Of a DNA stretch of 64,000 nucleotides, positions 49,474-59,651 are shown piece after piece (position 1 is the first letter of the stretch; each line of letters opens with the position of its first letter). Below the pieces are notes generated by a model. It was not told the DNA's origin. It ran no database searches and saw nothing but the letters and a program-made list of their open reading frames with translations. The position numbers and the translations under genes were made by a program. This stretch comes from Burkholderia sp. S171 (lineage in GTDB: Bacteria > Pseudomonadota > Gammaproteobacteria > Burkholderiales > Burkholderiaceae), in NCBI RefSeq assembly GCF_009766085.1, contig NZ_LMUF01000011.1, forward strand, positions 62,001-126,000, read 5' to 3'.

Positions 49474-49741
49474 GCAGGGATGATGGCGGGGAGCGCGTCT
49501 CTTGGGATCAGCAAATTGATTTTATTGGATTCGAGCGGAGCATGGATGAAGCAAGGTGCCCGAGTTACCCGAGCAATACGCCGGCAAGGACTCTGAGCCA
49601 GGCAAGCTCCTGACTCAACCGTAACGCAACCGTAACCCAGCGCGACGCGCGAATCGCTATCCTTAAAAGCGCCAGTTTAGTTCAAACCGCCGCCCACCAT
49701 TCTTCGCCATTCATTAGCGGTTCATCGCCGCTCTATTGCCC

Positions 49742-50944
49742 ATGCCGTCTTCATCCGAACCATTGCCGGCTGCCTCCGGCCACGCCAGCGTCGACACCGG
49801 CGCTCCGGCCACCAACATCGCGTGCGATATTTTCTGCGCGGTCATCGACAATTTCGGCGACATCGGCGTCTGCTGGCGGCTCGCGCGCCAACTGGCCAGC
49901 GAACACGACTGGCAAGTGCGGCTTTTCGTCGATGACCTCAAGGCCTTTCATGCGCTCTGCCCCGCCGTCGATCCCGCACTTGAGCGCCAAAGCGCGGCGG
50001 GCGTGATGATCGAGCACTGGCACGCGCCGTCGCATGCCGGCGACACGCTGCGGATCGCCGATGTCGTGATCGAGGCGTTCGGCTGCGAATTGCCGGCGGT
50101 GTACGTAGGCGCAATGGCACGCCGCGAGAACAAGCCCGTGTGGGTGAATCTCGAATACCTGAGCGGGGAGGACTGGGTCGCGGATTTTCATCTGAGACCG
50201 TCACCGCATCCGCGCTACGCGCTCGACAAGACGTTCTTTTTTCCCGGCCTGGGCCCCGGCACCGGTGGCGTCCTGAAAGAGCGCGCACTGGATGCCGAGC
50301 GCGAGGCGTTTGATCGCGATGCCTGGTGGCGCGCGCGCGTCGGCATCGCGCCGCCGCCGTCCGGGACGACCGTCATTTCCCTGTTCGCGTACGAAAATCC
50401 CGCCATCGATACGCTGCTTGAACAATGGCGCGATTCCGCGACGCCAGTTGCGTTGCTCGTGCCGGAAGGACGCATTTCCGGGGCGGTGGCCCGATTTTTC
50501 GGACTGCCGGACTTTCAGGCGGGGGCGAAGGCGACAAGCGGATCGCTTTCGGCTTACGCGCTGGGTTTTGTCGAACAGCCGCTTTTCGATGCCCTGCTCT
50601 GGGCCGCCGACCTGAATTTCGTGCGCGGCGAGGATTCGTTCGTGCGGGCGCAATGGGCGCAAACGCCGTTTGTCTGGCACATCTACCCGCAAGGCGACGA
50701 CGCCCATCTGCCGAAACTCGACGCCGCCCTCGCACACTACGCGAAGGGCTTGCCGGACCAGGCGCGAACCTCGCTCGAACGCTTCTGGCATGCGTGGAAC
50801 GGCGCGGGCACGCCGGACTGGGACGATTTCTGGCAAAACCGCGCGCTGCTGGAACGGCGCGCCGCGGATTGGGCAACGGAACTGGCAAGCGTTGGCGATC
50901 TGGCTGGAAATCTGGCGGAATTCGCGAAAACTCAGTTAAAATAA
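49742..50944 (+). CDS. earP: EF-P arginine rhamnosyltransferase EarP
   Basis: Transfers rhamnose from dTDP-rhamnose to an arginine of EF-P, activating it for rescue of polyproline stalling. The 400-residue product carries the EarP signature CDIFCAVIDNFGDIGVCWRL, then the acceptor-domain segment LLVPEGRISGAVARFFG and, in the donor half, LNFVRGEDSFVRAQWAQTPF. The N-terminal 25 or so residues are an extension. The ATG at 49742 is preferred over a TTG two codons earlier. efp lies 200 nt downstream, the diagnostic pairing. Confidence 0.95.
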   Translation: MPSSSEPLPAASGHASVDTGAPATNIACDIFCAVIDNFGDIGVCWRLARQLASEHDWQVRLFVDDLKAFHALCPAVDPALERQSAAGVMIEHWHAPSHAGDTLRIADVVIEAFGCELPAVYVGAMARRENKPVWVNLEYLSGEDWVADFHLRPSPHPRYALDKTFFFPGLGPGTGGVLKERALDAEREAFDRDAWWRARVGIAPPPSGTTVISLFAYENPAIDTLLEQWRDSATPVALLVPEGRISGAVARFFGLPDFQAGAKATSGSLSAYALGFVEQPLFDALLWAADLNFVRGEDSFVRAQWAQTPFVWHIYPQGDDAHLPKLDAALAHYAKGLPDQARTSLERFWHAWNGAGTPDWDDFWQNRALLERRAADWATELASVGDLAGNLAEFAKTQLK

Positions 50945-51144
50945 GCGGTTATCCAACGGCTTGCAGTCCGGAACGCCATCAGTTCCGAACGAATTCCACA
51001 GTGGAATAAGCACGTGGACTAGCCAGTGAAGCGGCCATAAGCGGGCCATCGCCCGGGTTGGAGATCAATCGAATTTCCGCCATGAGCCGGCCGTCGACAC
51101 TGCAGCGATCAGGCTCCCATTTTCGTACAGGACAGTTTTTTAAT

Positions 51145-51702
51145 ATGAAGACCGCACAAGAACTCCGCGTCGGCAACGTCGTGATGATCGGCAGCGATGC
51201 CATGGTCGTGCTGAAGGCCGAATACAACAAATCCGGCCGCAATTCCGCGGTCGTGAAGATGAAGTTCCGCAACCTGCTGTCCACCGGCAACATGGAATCG
51301 GTGTACAAGGCCGACGACAAGTTCGACGTCGTCCAGCTCGACCGCAAGGAAGTGACGTACTCGTACTTCGCCGACCCCATGTACGTATTCATGGACGCCG
51401 ACTACAACCAGTTCGAAGTCGAAGCCGACATGATGGGCGACGCCCTGCACTACCTCGCAGACGGCATGCCGTGCGAAGTGGTGTTCTACAACGAGAAAGC
51501 CATCTCGGTAGAACTGCCGACCTCGCTGGTCCGCGAGATCATCTATACAGAACCGGCCGTGAAGGGCGACACGTCGTCAGGCAAGGTTTTGAAGACCGCC
51601 AAGCTCGCCACGGGTTTCGAACTGCAAGTGCCGCTGTTCTGCAGCATCGGCGACAAGATCGAAATCGATACGCGTACCAACGAGTATCGCAGCCGCGCAT
51701 AA
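51145..51702 (+). CDS. efp: Elongation factor P, arginine (EarP) type
   Basis: Binds stalled ribosomes at proline stretches. The ATG at 51145 ([11 protein letters not shown]) gives 185 residues. The tip of the first domain reads KSGRNSAVV, placing Arg at residue 32, the residue rhamnosylated by EarP, instead of the Lys used by the EpmA pathway. The three-domain body is intact to the end. A terminator follows at 51764. Confidence 0.97.
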   Translation: MKTAQELRVGNVVMIGSDAMVVLKAEYNKSGRNSAVVKMKFRNLLSTGNMESVYKADDKFDVVQLDRKEVTYSYFADPMYVFMDADYNQFEVEADMMGDALHYLADGMPCEVVFYNEKAISVELPTSLVREIIYTEPAVKGDTSSGKVLKTAKLATGFELQVPLFCSIGDKIEIDTRTNEYRSRA

Positions 51703-51763
51703 GGCTTCGGCCGGCCGGCTGCCAAAGCTGGCTTGCGCGCTCCACGTAAAAGAGAATCAAAGA

Positions 51764-51786
51764 AAGCGCCCTTCGGGGCGCTTTTT
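51764..51786 (+). terminator. Rho-independent terminator of efp
   Basis: AAGCGCCC pairs with GGGCGCTT around a TTCG tetraloop region, followed by a T-run. Confidence 0.9.
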
Positions 51787-51985
51787 CTTTTTGCTGAACA
51801 TTATTGCCAATTCAGGCAAACTTTACCGGACCGTTTCTCGAAATTTCCGGCTGATTCGGGCATGCGACGCGATCTTGACTGCTAATTCCTTGATTTTTCA
51901 TAGATGTGACGATGGCATGAAACCTGCTCCGCTAGTTGTGACCGCGCTGTGACGGCGTCGAATTTTCCAACAACAATACGCGACC

Positions 51986-52321
51986 ATGCCAATTACAAAA
52001 ACCGTTCTCGCTCGTCTTGTTCTTGCTGTTTCATGTGCCTTACCCGTCATCGCGATCACTGCCGGATGTTCGTCGACACCCACACAGGAATCGGCTGGCG
52101 AATACACCGCCGACTCCGCGCTGACCGCCAAGGTGAAAGCCGCATTACTCACTGATCCGGGCCTGAAGTCGCTGGCGGTGAGTGTGACGACGTATCGGGG
52201 TGAAGTGCTGTTGACGGGATTTGTGAATTCGCCGGACCAGATTCAAAAAGCGGTAGCGGTCGCCCATGGCGTCGAAGGCGTGCAGTCGGTCAAAAACGAA
52301 CTGAACGTTAAGCCGCAATAG
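51986..52321 (+). CDS. BON-domain lipoprotein (OsmY/periplasmic type)
   Basis: A 111-residue lipoprotein. Residues 1-27 are a signal with lipobox ITAGCSS (Cys27 or thereabouts); the mature part is a single BON domain (ADSALTAKVKAALLTDPGLK then VTTYRGEVLLTGFVNSPDQI and VEGVQSVKNELNV). BON domains in periplasmic or outer-membrane proteins are thought to bind phospholipid. It is flanked by efp and the response regulator, with no operon link. Stress-related expression is an inference from relatives. Confidence 0.88.
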   Translation: MPITKTVLARLVLAVSCALPVIAITAGCSSTPTQESAGEYTADSALTAKVKAALLTDPGLKSLAVSVTTYRGEVLLTGFVNSPDQIQKAVAVAHGVEGVQSVKNELNVKPQ

Positions 52322-52618
52322 AACGCGGACGGGCTGAGCGATTGCGTCGGGAGCAAGTCGTGCTTAGACGCTTAGACCCGGCTCAGACAAATCCGCCGCA
52401 ACCGGAAATACCCAGAACACATCAGGAAGTGCAGGACAAAGACCCCGCAGCGTTGAGAGAGGGCTGGAACCTTCGGCGAGCACTGACACCTTGACGTGTC
52501 ATCCCGCCAACAGCTCTCGCCGACGCGGCTCGGCATCGAGGCGTCCGCCGCTGGATTTCGCCATTGGAGGCGAGCAGCGCGGAACGAATTTCAGACCATT
52601 TAATACGTTGTGTCCGCC
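52322..52618. other. Intergenic region upstream of the response regulator
   Basis: About 300 nt between the BON lipoprotein and the response regulator with no supported gene. No sigma-54-type -24/-12 pair (GG-N10-GC) was identified with confidence. Confidence 0.4.
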
Positions 52619-54001
52619 ATGCCACACGCTTTGATTGTCGAAGACGATCCCAATAGCCTTTCCGGCCTGTCCGCCATCCTCGCGGCAGACGGTTTTTCCG
52701 TCGATACCGCGACTACGCTCGCCGAAGCGCGCTCTGCCCTGACGCGCTTCATCCCGGACGTCGTGCTGGTCGACCTGAACCTGCCCGATGGCAGCGGTCT
52801 CGACCTCCTCCACAACCTGCCGGCGCACCCGCCCGGTGGCGCGCTGCCTGTGATTGTGATGACGGGTAACGCGACGGTGGAGAGCGCTATCGAGGGCTTG
52901 CGGCAAGGGATCTGGGATTACCTGCTGAAGCCGGTCAACATTCCGCGCCTGCGCAGCTTGCTCGCCCGAATTCCGCGCCCTTACGAGTTGACGGAAGAAG
53001 TACGGGCATTGCGCTCCACGCTGCGCGAACTAGGCCATTTTGGCGGCTTGCTTGGGCGCAGCGGTGCGATCCAGCATGTCTACGATCTGATTGAACACAC
53101 CGCGCCTACGGAAGCGGCTGTGTTGATTTGCGGCGAAAGCGGCACGGGCAAGAAAGTGGCCGCTCGCACGCTGCATGAGATGAGCCGGCGCCGCAAAGGC
53201 CCGTTCGTTGCGTTCAACTGCGCCGCGGCCAACGAGACCAGCAATCGCTCGATGGAAAGCCTGATGTTCGGCCACGAACGCGGTGCGTTTGCCGGCGCGG
53301 AGAACCGTGAACCCGGCTTGCTTGAGCAAGCGGGTGGCGGGACGCTGTTCCTCGATCAGATCGACGCATTGCCGATCTCGCAGCAGGAAGCGCTGCTGCG
53401 CGCGCTCGACTCGCAAACCTTCATGCGCGTGGGCGGCAGCAACAAGATTGTGACGGACTTCCGCCTGCTGGCGGCAACGCGCACGCCGGTGAAAGACGCC
53501 GTCGCCGATGGCAAATTGCGTGAGGATCTGTTCCTGCGCCTGAATGCGTCGTCGATTGCCTTGCCGCCCTTACGCGACCGGGGCGACGACATTGCCTTGC
53601 TGGCCGAGCATTTCGTCGATGAATTGAATCGCGAGAACCACGTGAGCGGCATCACGAGCGGCGCGCCCAAACGCGTGAGCCCCGATTTCATTCGCGAATG
53701 CCTCGCGACCGAATGGCCCGGTAATGTGCGTGAACTACGCGAGCGGGTACGCCGCGCGTATCACGCATCCGGCGATGTCATCGAAACCTTGCGTGCCGAT
53801 GAGCATGGCGGCACAGGCGGACGCGGACTCAATGGCAGCAGCGTGCAGGTAACGGTGGGCACGGCGCTCGCCGATGTCGAAGACATGCTGATTCGTGCAA
53901 CGCTGGAGGCGGTGGGCGGCACGCGCCACCGCGCGGCGACGCTACTCGGGATCAGCCCGAAGACGCTTTACAACAAGCTCCAGCGCATGAAGCTGGAGTG
54001 A
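52619..54001 (+). CDS. NtrC-family response regulator with altered GAFTGA and Walker B motifs
   Basis: A 460-residue regulator: receiver domain (about 2-115, acidic pair VEDDP, phospho-acceptor Asp in VLVDLNLPDG, Lys in LLKPVN), AAA+ domain (about 145-375) and a Fis-type HTH (ATLLGISPKTLYNKL). Walker A is intact (GESGTGKK). The sigma-54 contact loop, normally GAFTGA, reads GAFAGA (53282-53299), and Walker B, normally LFLDEI, reads LFLDQI with the catalytic Glu replaced by Gln (CAG at 53357). It may therefore bind DNA without activating sigma-54 normally. A GTG at 52610 would add three residues. Confidence 0.88.
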   Translation: MPHALIVEDDPNSLSGLSAILAADGFSVDTATTLAEARSALTRFIPDVVLVDLNLPDGSGLDLLHNLPAHPPGGALPVIVMTGNATVESAIEGLRQGIWDYLLKPVNIPRLRSLLARIPRPYELTEEVRALRSTLRELGHFGGLLGRSGAIQHVYDLIEHTAPTEAAVLICGESGTGKKVAARTLHEMSRRRKGPFVAFNCAAANETSNRSMESLMFGHERGAFAGAENREPGLLEQAGGGTLFLDQIDALPISQQEALLRALDSQTFMRVGGSNKIVTDFRLLAATRTPVKDAVADGKLREDLFLRLNASSIALPPLRDRGDDIALLAEHFVDELNRENHVSGITSGAPKRVSPDFIRECLATEWPGNVRELRERVRRAYHASGDVIETLRADEHGGTGGRGLNGSSVQVTVGTALADVEDMLIRATLEAVGGTRHRAATLLGISPKTLYNKLQRMKLE

Positions 54002-54019
54002 TTTGTACGTTGGTTGCAA

Positions 54020-54062
54020 CAAGCCGCTCGTTCTTGCGTTTTTCAGAACCAGCGGCTTTTTT
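54020..54062 (+). terminator. Terminator after the response regulator
   Basis: AAGCCGCT and TTCT pair with AGAA and AGCGGCTT around a T-rich loop, then a T-run. It lies 20 nt after the stop and 30 nt before the convergent nagZ end. Confidence 0.75.
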
Positions 54063-54087
54063 TATAGTTAGCTACGCTAGACGCGCT

Positions 54088-55125
54088 TCAGCCCAGCGCG
54101 CTTTTCACCAGCGCCAGCGCCTGCTGATACTCCACCTGCGCCATGAGCTTGCCCCAGCGCCACGCGCGGCCTCGTGGCCGCATCCGGCGCAAGCGAGTCT
54201 GCGATGCCTTCGTCTGCACGAACGTAAGCCGGTCCAGCACCTTCTCCGCTTCGTCCGGCTGATTGCAGATCAGCACCATGTCGCAGCCTGCCGTGAGCGC
54301 CGCCGTGGCCGCTTCGGTTAGCGTTCCGCCGGCGCGGGCGGCTTCCATCGAAAGATCGTCGCTGAAAATTGCGCCGTTGAAACCGAGCTTGCCCCGCAAG
54401 ATGTCCTGCAGCCAGACGCGCGAAAAGCCCGCGGGTTTCTCATCGACCTGCGGGTAAATCACGTGCGCCGGAATCACTGACGCCAAGGACATGCCCAACC
54501 AGTCGTACGGTTTGCTATCGGCGGCGAGGATGTCCTCGAGCGAACGGTCGTCCACAGGCATGGCCACATGCGAATCCGCCGATGCAAACCCATGCCCCGG
54601 AAAATGCTTGCCGCAATTGGCCATGCCGGCGAGCGCGAGACCGTGGTTCAGACTCTTCGCGAGCATCGTCACCACGCGCGGGTCGCTATGCAACGCACGA
54701 TCGCCGATCACCTTCGAGTGCCCGTAATCGAGATCGAGCACGGGCGTAAAACTCATGTCGACGCCACACGCCCGCAGTTCCGCCGCGAGTACATACCCGA
54801 ACGCGGTCGCGGTTTTCGTCGCCAGCAACACGTCGCGGTCCCACAGCGCGCCGAGCTTCCCCGGCGCGGGCAGAACGGTGAAGCCATCGGTACGAAAACG
54901 CTGCACGCGGCCGCCTTCGTGATCGACGGCAATCAGGATGTCGTCACGAACCGCGCGAATTGCATCGGTCAGCGCGACGAGTTGCGCGCGATCCTGGAAA
55001 TGCCGTGCGAAGAGGATGATGCCGCCGGTCATCGGATGGTCGATACGACGAATATCGGCGTCGGAGAGCGTGGTGCCGGCCACGTCGAGCATGACCGGCC
55101 CGGGAATGCGTTTTAACGAGTTCAA
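54088..55125 (-). CDS. nagZ: Beta-N-acetylglucosaminidase NagZ
   Basis: Cytosolic GH3 enzyme that removes GlcNAc from GlcNAc-anhydromuropeptides in cell-wall recycling and so influences AmpC induction. The 345 residues hold the nucleophile Asp region in AIFSDDLSMEAA and the His loop KHFPGHGFASADSHVAMP. The N-terminus (GPVMLDVAGTTLSDADIRRI) fits the family start. It is last in the lepA-lepB-rnc-era-recO-pdxJ-acpS-nagZ series, 16 nt after acpS. Confidence 0.95.
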   Translation of the reverse strand: MNSLKRIPGPVMLDVAGTTLSDADIRRIDHPMTGGIILFARHFQDRAQLVALTDAIRAVRDDILIAVDHEGGRVQRFRTDGFTVLPAPGKLGALWDRDVLLATKTATAFGYVLAAELRACGVDMSFTPVLDLDYGHSKVIGDRALHSDPRVVTMLAKSLNHGLALAGMANCGKHFPGHGFASADSHVAMPVDDRSLEDILAADSKPYDWLGMSLASVIPAHVIYPQVDEKPAGFSRVWLQDILRGKLGFNGAIFSDDLSMEAARAGGTLTEAATAALTAGCDMVLICNQPDEAEKVLDRLTFVQTKASQTRLRRMRPRGRAWRWGKLMAQVEYQQALALVKSALG

Positions 55126-55141
55126 ATTGAGTACGAGAAAG

Positions 55142-55585
55142 TCAGGGGGTTTTTGTTGCCGTGTTTGGTTCTGCGTTTGCGGGAGGCGTTACACCCGTTT
55201 CCGCGATGACAAACGACACCGCGTAATCGCGTTCATCGGTGATGGTGACCTGGGCGGTAATACCGCGCACCGCCATCCAGTCAGCGAGTTCTCCCGACGC
55301 GACAATCTTCGGCTTGCCGCTCGGCTCGTTGAGCGTTTGCAGCGCGCGCCAGGTCATCGGCCAGTGCATGCCCAATCCGATTGCTTTCGAAAACGCTTCT
55401 TTCGCGGAAAAACGCGTCGCGAGAAAGGCGAGGCCGCGGACTTCGGAGCGCGCTTTACGCGCGTGGTAAATGCGCAGTTCGTCGGCCCCGAGCACCTTCT
55501 CGGCGAAGCGCCCTTTCGTGCGCTCCATCACGCCCGCCACACGGCTTACCTGAACGAGATCCGTGCCTATTCCGTAGATCGCCAT
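55142..55585 (-). CDS. acpS: Holo-[acyl-carrier-protein] synthase AcpS
   Basis: Transfers 4'-phosphopantetheine from CoA to acyl carrier protein. The 147 residues open with [14 protein letters not shown], including the Mg-binding Asp, and contain the second signature [17 protein letters not shown]. At 147 it is about 20 residues longer than E. coli AcpS, the excess being a Pro/Thr-rich tail. pdxJ lies 30 nt upstream, the standard pdxJ-acpS pair. Confidence 0.95.
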   Translation of the reverse strand: MAIYGIGTDLVQVSRVAGVMERTKGRFAEKVLGADELRIYHARKARSEVRGLAFLATRFSAKEAFSKAIGLGMHWPMTWRALQTLNEPSGKPKIVASGELADWMAVRGITAQVTITDERDYAVSFVIAETGVTPPANAEPNTATKTP

Positions 55586-55615
55586 CGTTGGGCCTGAGTT
55601 TGAGGTTGTCAGCGC

Positions 55616-56389
55616 TTATCGCGATGCCGTCGCAGCGAGGCGCGACGCCACCATGATGGCCTTCATCTCGCGCACCGCGTTGTCCCAGCCGGCGAAGATG
55701 GCGTGCGCAACGATCGCATGGCCGATATTCAATTCCACGATGCCTTCCAACGCCGCGATCGGCTGGACATTGGTGTAATGAAGACCATGCCCGGCGTTCA
55801 CCTTGAGCCCAAGCGAATTGCCGAAATCTACGCTACGCGCGACGCGCTCAAACTCTTTCTGACGGGTCGCTTCGTCGTGGGCTTCGGCATAACAGCCGGT
55901 ATGCAATTCGATCACCGGTGCGCCGGCTTCATGCGCCGCGCGGATCTGCGTTTCATCAGCGTCGATAAACAGCGACACTCGCGCGCCCGCCTGACGCAAC
56001 TGCTCACACGCGGCCTTCACTGCGTTGAACTGGCCCGCGACATCCAGCCCGCCTTCGGTCGTCAATTCCTGACGCTTTTCCGGCACGAGACATACGTCAT
56101 GCGGACGAACGCCACACGCGATATCCAGCATTTCCTGCGTCACCGCGCACTCAAGGTTCATGCGCGTTTTAAGCAGCGGACGCAACGCGAGGACATCGGC
56201 GTCGACAATATGCCGGCGATCTTCCCGCAGATGCAGCGTGATGGCGTCCGCACCCGCTTCTTCGGCTTGCAGCGCGGCGCGGATCGGGTCGGGGTACGGC
56301 GTGCCGCGCGCATTGCGCAGCGTGGCAACGTGATCGATATTGACGCCGAGATCGATCACATTAGCGGGCGACGAAAGAAAGAAGCTCAT
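55616..56389 (-). CDS. pdxJ: Pyridoxine 5'-phosphate synthase PdxJ
   Basis: Makes pyridoxine phosphate from 1-deoxyxylulose-5-phosphate and 3-amino-2-oxopropyl phosphate. The ATG at 56389 ([20 protein letters not shown]) gives 257 residues; the longer frame upstream lies in recO and is not used. The TIM-barrel motifs [26 protein letters not shown] and [12 protein letters not shown] are all present. Its ATG overlaps the recO stop (ATGA). Confidence 0.95.
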   Translation of the reverse strand: MSFFLSSPANVIDLGVNIDHVATLRNARGTPYPDPIRAALQAEEAGADAITLHLREDRRHIVDADVLALRPLLKTRMNLECAVTQEMLDIACGVRPHDVCLVPEKRQELTTEGGLDVAGQFNAVKAACEQLRQAGARVSLFIDADETQIRAAHEAGAPVIELHTGCYAEAHDEATRQKEFERVARSVDFGNSLGLKVNAGHGLHYTNVQPIAALEGIVELNIGHAIVAHAIFAGWDNAVREMKAIMVASRLAATASR

Positions 56390-57300
56390 AGATTTTGCAG
56401 GTCGATCAGGATTTGACGGGTGGCGAGCGGCGTGCCGCCAAGATACACGTTCAGCAGAAAGCGCATCAACGTCTTGCTTTGCGCGGCCGTCTGCGGGCGG
56501 CTGTATTCGTCCTTCTCCATATCGAGAAGGGTTTGCCCGGCGATCACCGGCCATTGCGACGGTACATCATCGGACGCGTCGCGCACCCCGCGTTCGGGAT
56601 CGAAGACGTATTTTTGATCGGCGAGAACCGGCTGGCGCGTAATGGTTTTATTCAATGCCATCGCGTAACCGGTTTCGCGCAGCAGCACACGTTCGAAGGA
56701 ACGCAGCGCATGCAAGGCAGGCTCACCGTGCGCGAGACGCGACAGCGTCAGCACATAGTGATTGAACAACGCCGGATGCGCATCTTCGCGGGCGCAGAAC
56801 TTGACGAGTAATTCGTTGACGTAGAAGCCGCATAACAACGCGTCGCCAGCGAGGGGCAGCATGCCGCCGACCCATTCCGCCTGCGTCAAGGTGCGGACTT
56901 CGCCCTTCCCCGTCCACGATAACCCCAGCGGCTGGAAAGTCTGCAGCACGCCGCGCAAGGCGGAATGCGGACGCTTGGCGCCTTTGGCGACGAGCGCGAC
57001 GCGGCCGTGATCGCGGGAAAACACGTCGAGCACGAGACTGGTCTCACGATACGGATAGCTGTGCAGCACGAACGACGGTTGCTCGGCGATACGAAAATCC
57101 GAGCGCGGCGCGGCGCGCGGTGGTCGCGGGGCTTTGGGTTCTTTGGCTTCTTTAGGTGCGGCAGATTTCGCGGACGCAGACGCCGTCCGGCGCCTTTTCG
57201 GCGCGGGCGCTGACGGCTCGTCGGTGCTGAAGTTATCGTCGGCGAGCGGATCGGATTCTGCGTCGGAGGACTGGGTCATCCACGCGTCATTCGTACCCAT
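56386..57300 (-). CDS. recO: DNA repair protein RecO with an N-terminal extension
   Basis: Helps load RecA onto SSB-coated single strands and anneals complementary DNA. The RecO core begins around residue 75 ([20 protein letters not shown]) with the OB fold, followed by the helical part ([19 protein letters not shown]). The first 70 residues are an Ala/Pro/Lys-rich, acidic-to-basic extension ([17 protein letters not shown]) missing in E. coli RecO (242). The ATG at 57300 overlaps era by 14 nt; a Met seven codons later would shorten it only slightly. The stop overlaps the pdxJ start. Confidence 0.93.
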   Translation of the reverse strand: MGTNDAWMTQSSDAESDPLADDNFSTDEPSAPAPKRRRTASASAKSAAPKEAKEPKAPRPPRAAPRSDFRIAEQPSFVLHSYPYRETSLVLDVFSRDHGRVALVAKGAKRPHSALRGVLQTFQPLGLSWTGKGEVRTLTQAEWVGGMLPLAGDALLCGFYVNELLVKFCAREDAHPALFNHYVLTLSRLAHGEPALHALRSFERVLLRETGYAMALNKTITRQPVLADQKYVFDPERGVRDASDDVPSQWPVIAGQTLLDMEKDEYSRPQTAAQSKTLMRFLLNVYLGGTPLATRQILIDLQNL

Positions 57301-58186
57301 AGGCGCGCAGTCCCGCTTCGTTGTCCGCCCAGCCGCTCTTCACCTTGATGAAGGTTTCAAGGTACACGGGGCCATCGAACAGCCGTTCCATGTCTTGGCG
57401 CGCTTCCGTGCTGATCTGCTTCAGCTTTGCACCTTTCTGACCGATGATCATCGCCTTGTGGGTATCGCGTTCCACCAGAATGGTCGCGAAAATGCGGCGC
57501 AAACGGCCTTCGGTTTCCCATTTGTCGATCATCACCGTGCTCGTGTACGGCAATTCGTCGCCGGTCCAGCGGAACACTTTCTCGCGCAGGATCTCGGCGG
57601 CGAGAAAACGCTCGCTGCGATCGGTGAGATCGTCTTCACCATAAATGGGCGAGCCTTCCGGCAGATAAGGCTTCACAACCGTCATCAAGCGCGTGATGTC
57701 ATCAGCATGCTTCGCGGTCATCGGCACGATTTCCTTGAAGTCGTGCAGCGCGCTCATCTTCTGCATGAACGGGAATAACGTCGCCTTGTCGTTGACGTGA
57801 TCCAGCTTGTTCGCGATCAACAGGCACGGCGTGTCGTCCGGAATCAGGTCGAGCACCTTCTGGTCGTCGGGACCGAAACGGCCCGCTTCGATCACGAACA
57901 GAATGGCATCGACGGACGTGAGCGTCGACGTCACCGCGCGGTTCAGCGATCGGTTCAGCGCGCCGCTATGCTTGGTCTGGAAACCGGGGGTATCGACGAA
58001 AATGTACTGCGCGTCGTCCAGCGTGTGAATGCCGGTGATTCGATGGCGCGTAGTCTGCGCCTTGCGCGACGTGATGCTGACTTTCTGCCCGACGAGCGCG
58101 TTCATCAAGGTCGATTTGCCGACGTTCGGCCGACCGACGATCGCGACCATGCCGCAGCGGAAACCAGAGGGAGTGGGTGCGTTCAT
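57287..58186 (-). CDS. era: GTPase Era
   Basis: 16S rRNA-binding GTPase needed for 30S assembly. The ATG at 58186 ([20 protein letters not shown]) gives 299 residues (E. coli 301). G1 is [10 protein letters not shown]3 is VDTPGF and G4 is ANKLDH. The C-terminal KH domain is seen in [20 protein letters not shown]. Its 3' end overlaps recO by 14 nt, so the two are coupled; rnc lies 106 nt upstream. Confidence 0.96.
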   Translation of the reverse strand: MNAPTPSGFRCGMVAIVGRPNVGKSTLMNALVGQKVSITSRKAQTTRHRITGIHTLDDAQYIFVDTPGFQTKHSGALNRSLNRAVTSTLTSVDAILFVIEAGRFGPDDQKVLDLIPDDTPCLLIANKLDHVNDKATLFPFMQKMSALHDFKEIVPMTAKHADDITRLMTVVKPYLPEGSPIYGEDDLTDRSERFLAAEILREKVFRWTGDELPYTSTVMIDKWETEGRLRRIFATILVERDTHKAMIIGQKGAKLKQISTEARQDMERLFDGPVYLETFIKVKSGWADNEAGLRAYGYE

Positions 58187-58292
58187 AATGTGTGCGGCTG
58201 CGGATTCGGTGAATTCGTGGGGACGCGTGGCGTCCGGATTATGCTTGTGATCGATAGCGTGCGAGCTTGAGCGACGGGCTTCAGAACTCACT

Positions 58293-59651
58293 TCAATGGC
58301 CGGTATCGACGGCGCGTACGACGGTTTCATCGACGCTTTCTTCCAGGTGCGTTTCAACCTTTGCTTCAACGCTCTCAGCGTTCTTCGATGCCGTTGCAGA
58401 ATTCACGGCGGGCACATCTTCACGCTGCCGCGCGGGGGCTGCGGGCTTCTCGACAGCGGACGCGTCGGCATTCTTCGCAGCCGGCTTGTCGGCTTGCTTT
58501 TCAGCTTGCTTCGTGACCGCCTTTTCACCTGCACTATCTGCCTTCGCGGCGTTTTTTTCCACTGGGTTATGCACAGCCTTATCCACTGCGGATTCGACGT
58601 GCGCAACCGATGGCTTGTCCGCGCTTTCATTTCCAGCCGCCGGCGCCTCGGGCGCTGATTTCTCCGCCTTTTCCGTCCGATGAATCGTCGCTCGCTCGGT
58701 TTTTTCCGCGCTGGCGAATGCACCCGCCGACGGTTCCACATGCGATGCGCGAATCACAGCGAATGGCGCAGTCGCCGGACGCTCGGGATCGTTATGCGTA
58801 TTGCTATCGTGGCTGGCGGTATTACTGTTGCTGCTGGCGCTGGCGCGTGCGCGTTCACGCCGGTCGGGTGCACGCAGGTCAAGCGCTGCCTGCACGCCCG
58901 TCACACCCGGCACAATTTCCAGTTCGGCTTGCTTGGCTGCGCGCGAACCCTTGCGTTTCGGCTTCGCCGTCATGGCCGGCGCGGCGGAAGCCAATTCATC
59001 GAGCGCCTTCTTTGCCGCAGACTGTTCTGCCGCGCGCCGGCTCGCACCGGAACCCGACACTTTCACATCGAGCTTCGGCACCGTGCATTCCACTTCGAAT
59101 TGCTGGTTATGCGCCGCGCCGTGCGTGGCCACGACCGTATAGGTCGGCAATGCAATCTTGTGGCCCTGCAGATATTCCTGCAGCAGCGTCTTTGCGTCTT
59201 TACCGATCGTGCGTGGATCGATGTGATCGAGGATTGGCGTGTAGAGCCGCTTGATGACCTGAAGCGCAGCGTCAAAACCCCCGTCCAGGAAGACCGCGCC
59301 GAAGATGGCTTCGAGCGTGTCCGCCAATATGGACGGGCGCCGGAAGCCGCCGCTGCGCAACTCGCCCTCGCCCAATCGCAACGCCTCGGAGACATTCAGT
59401 GCCTGCGCAATCTCATAAAGCGACTGCTGCTTGACGAGATTTGCCCGGACGCGAGAAAGGTCACCTTCGTCGAGTTTTGCGAATCGTTGGAACAAAAGCG
59501 CAGCCACCACGCAATTTAGAACGGAATCTCCGAGAAATTCGAGTCGTTCATTGTGCGTGGCACTGTGACTGCGGTGGGTCATCGCCTGGCGCAGCAATTC
59601 CGCATTGCGAAATTCGTACTGGAGCCGGCTTTCCAACGGGGTTGAGGGCAT
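58293..59651 (-). CDS. rnc: Ribonuclease III with a long C-terminal tail
   Basis: Cleaves double-stranded RNA in rRNA maturation and mRNA decay. The first 235 residues are standard: nuclease signature [13 protein letters not shown] with the catalytic Asp and Glu, a second acidic cluster [17 protein letters not shown], and a dsRNA-binding domain ([20 protein letters not shown] then [19 protein letters not shown]). The remaining 215 residues are a Lys/Glu/Ala/Ser-rich, low-complexity tail (such as [18 protein letters not shown]) absent from E. coli RNase III (226). The tail probably is disordered; Burkholderia relatives carry similar tails. Confidence 0.95.
   Translation of the reverse strand: MPSTPLESRLQYEFRNAELLRQAMTHRSHSATHNERLEFLGDSVLNCVVAALLFQRFAKLDEGDLSRVRANLVKQQSLYEIAQALNVSEALRLGEGELRSGGFRRPSILADTLEAIFGAVFLDGGFDAALQVIKRLYTPILDHIDPRTIGKDAKTLLQEYLQGHKIALPTYTVVATHGAAHNQQFEVECTVPKLDVKVSGSGASRRAAEQSAAKKALDELASAAPAMTAKPKRKGSRAAKQAELEIVPGVTGVQAALDLRAPDRRERARASASSNSNTASHDSNTHNDPERPATAPFAVIRASHVEPSAGAFASAEKTERATIHRTEKAEKSAPEAPAAGNESADKPSVAHVESAVDKAVHNPVEKNAAKADSAGEKAVTKQAEKQADKPAAKNADASAVEKPAAPARQREDVPAVNSATASKNAESVEAKVETHLEESVDETVVRAVDTGH

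Noticed and set aside
47788-49596. 602-codon plus-strand frame opposite uvrC
   Set aside because: Arg- and His-rich translation with no family features; shadow of uvrC.
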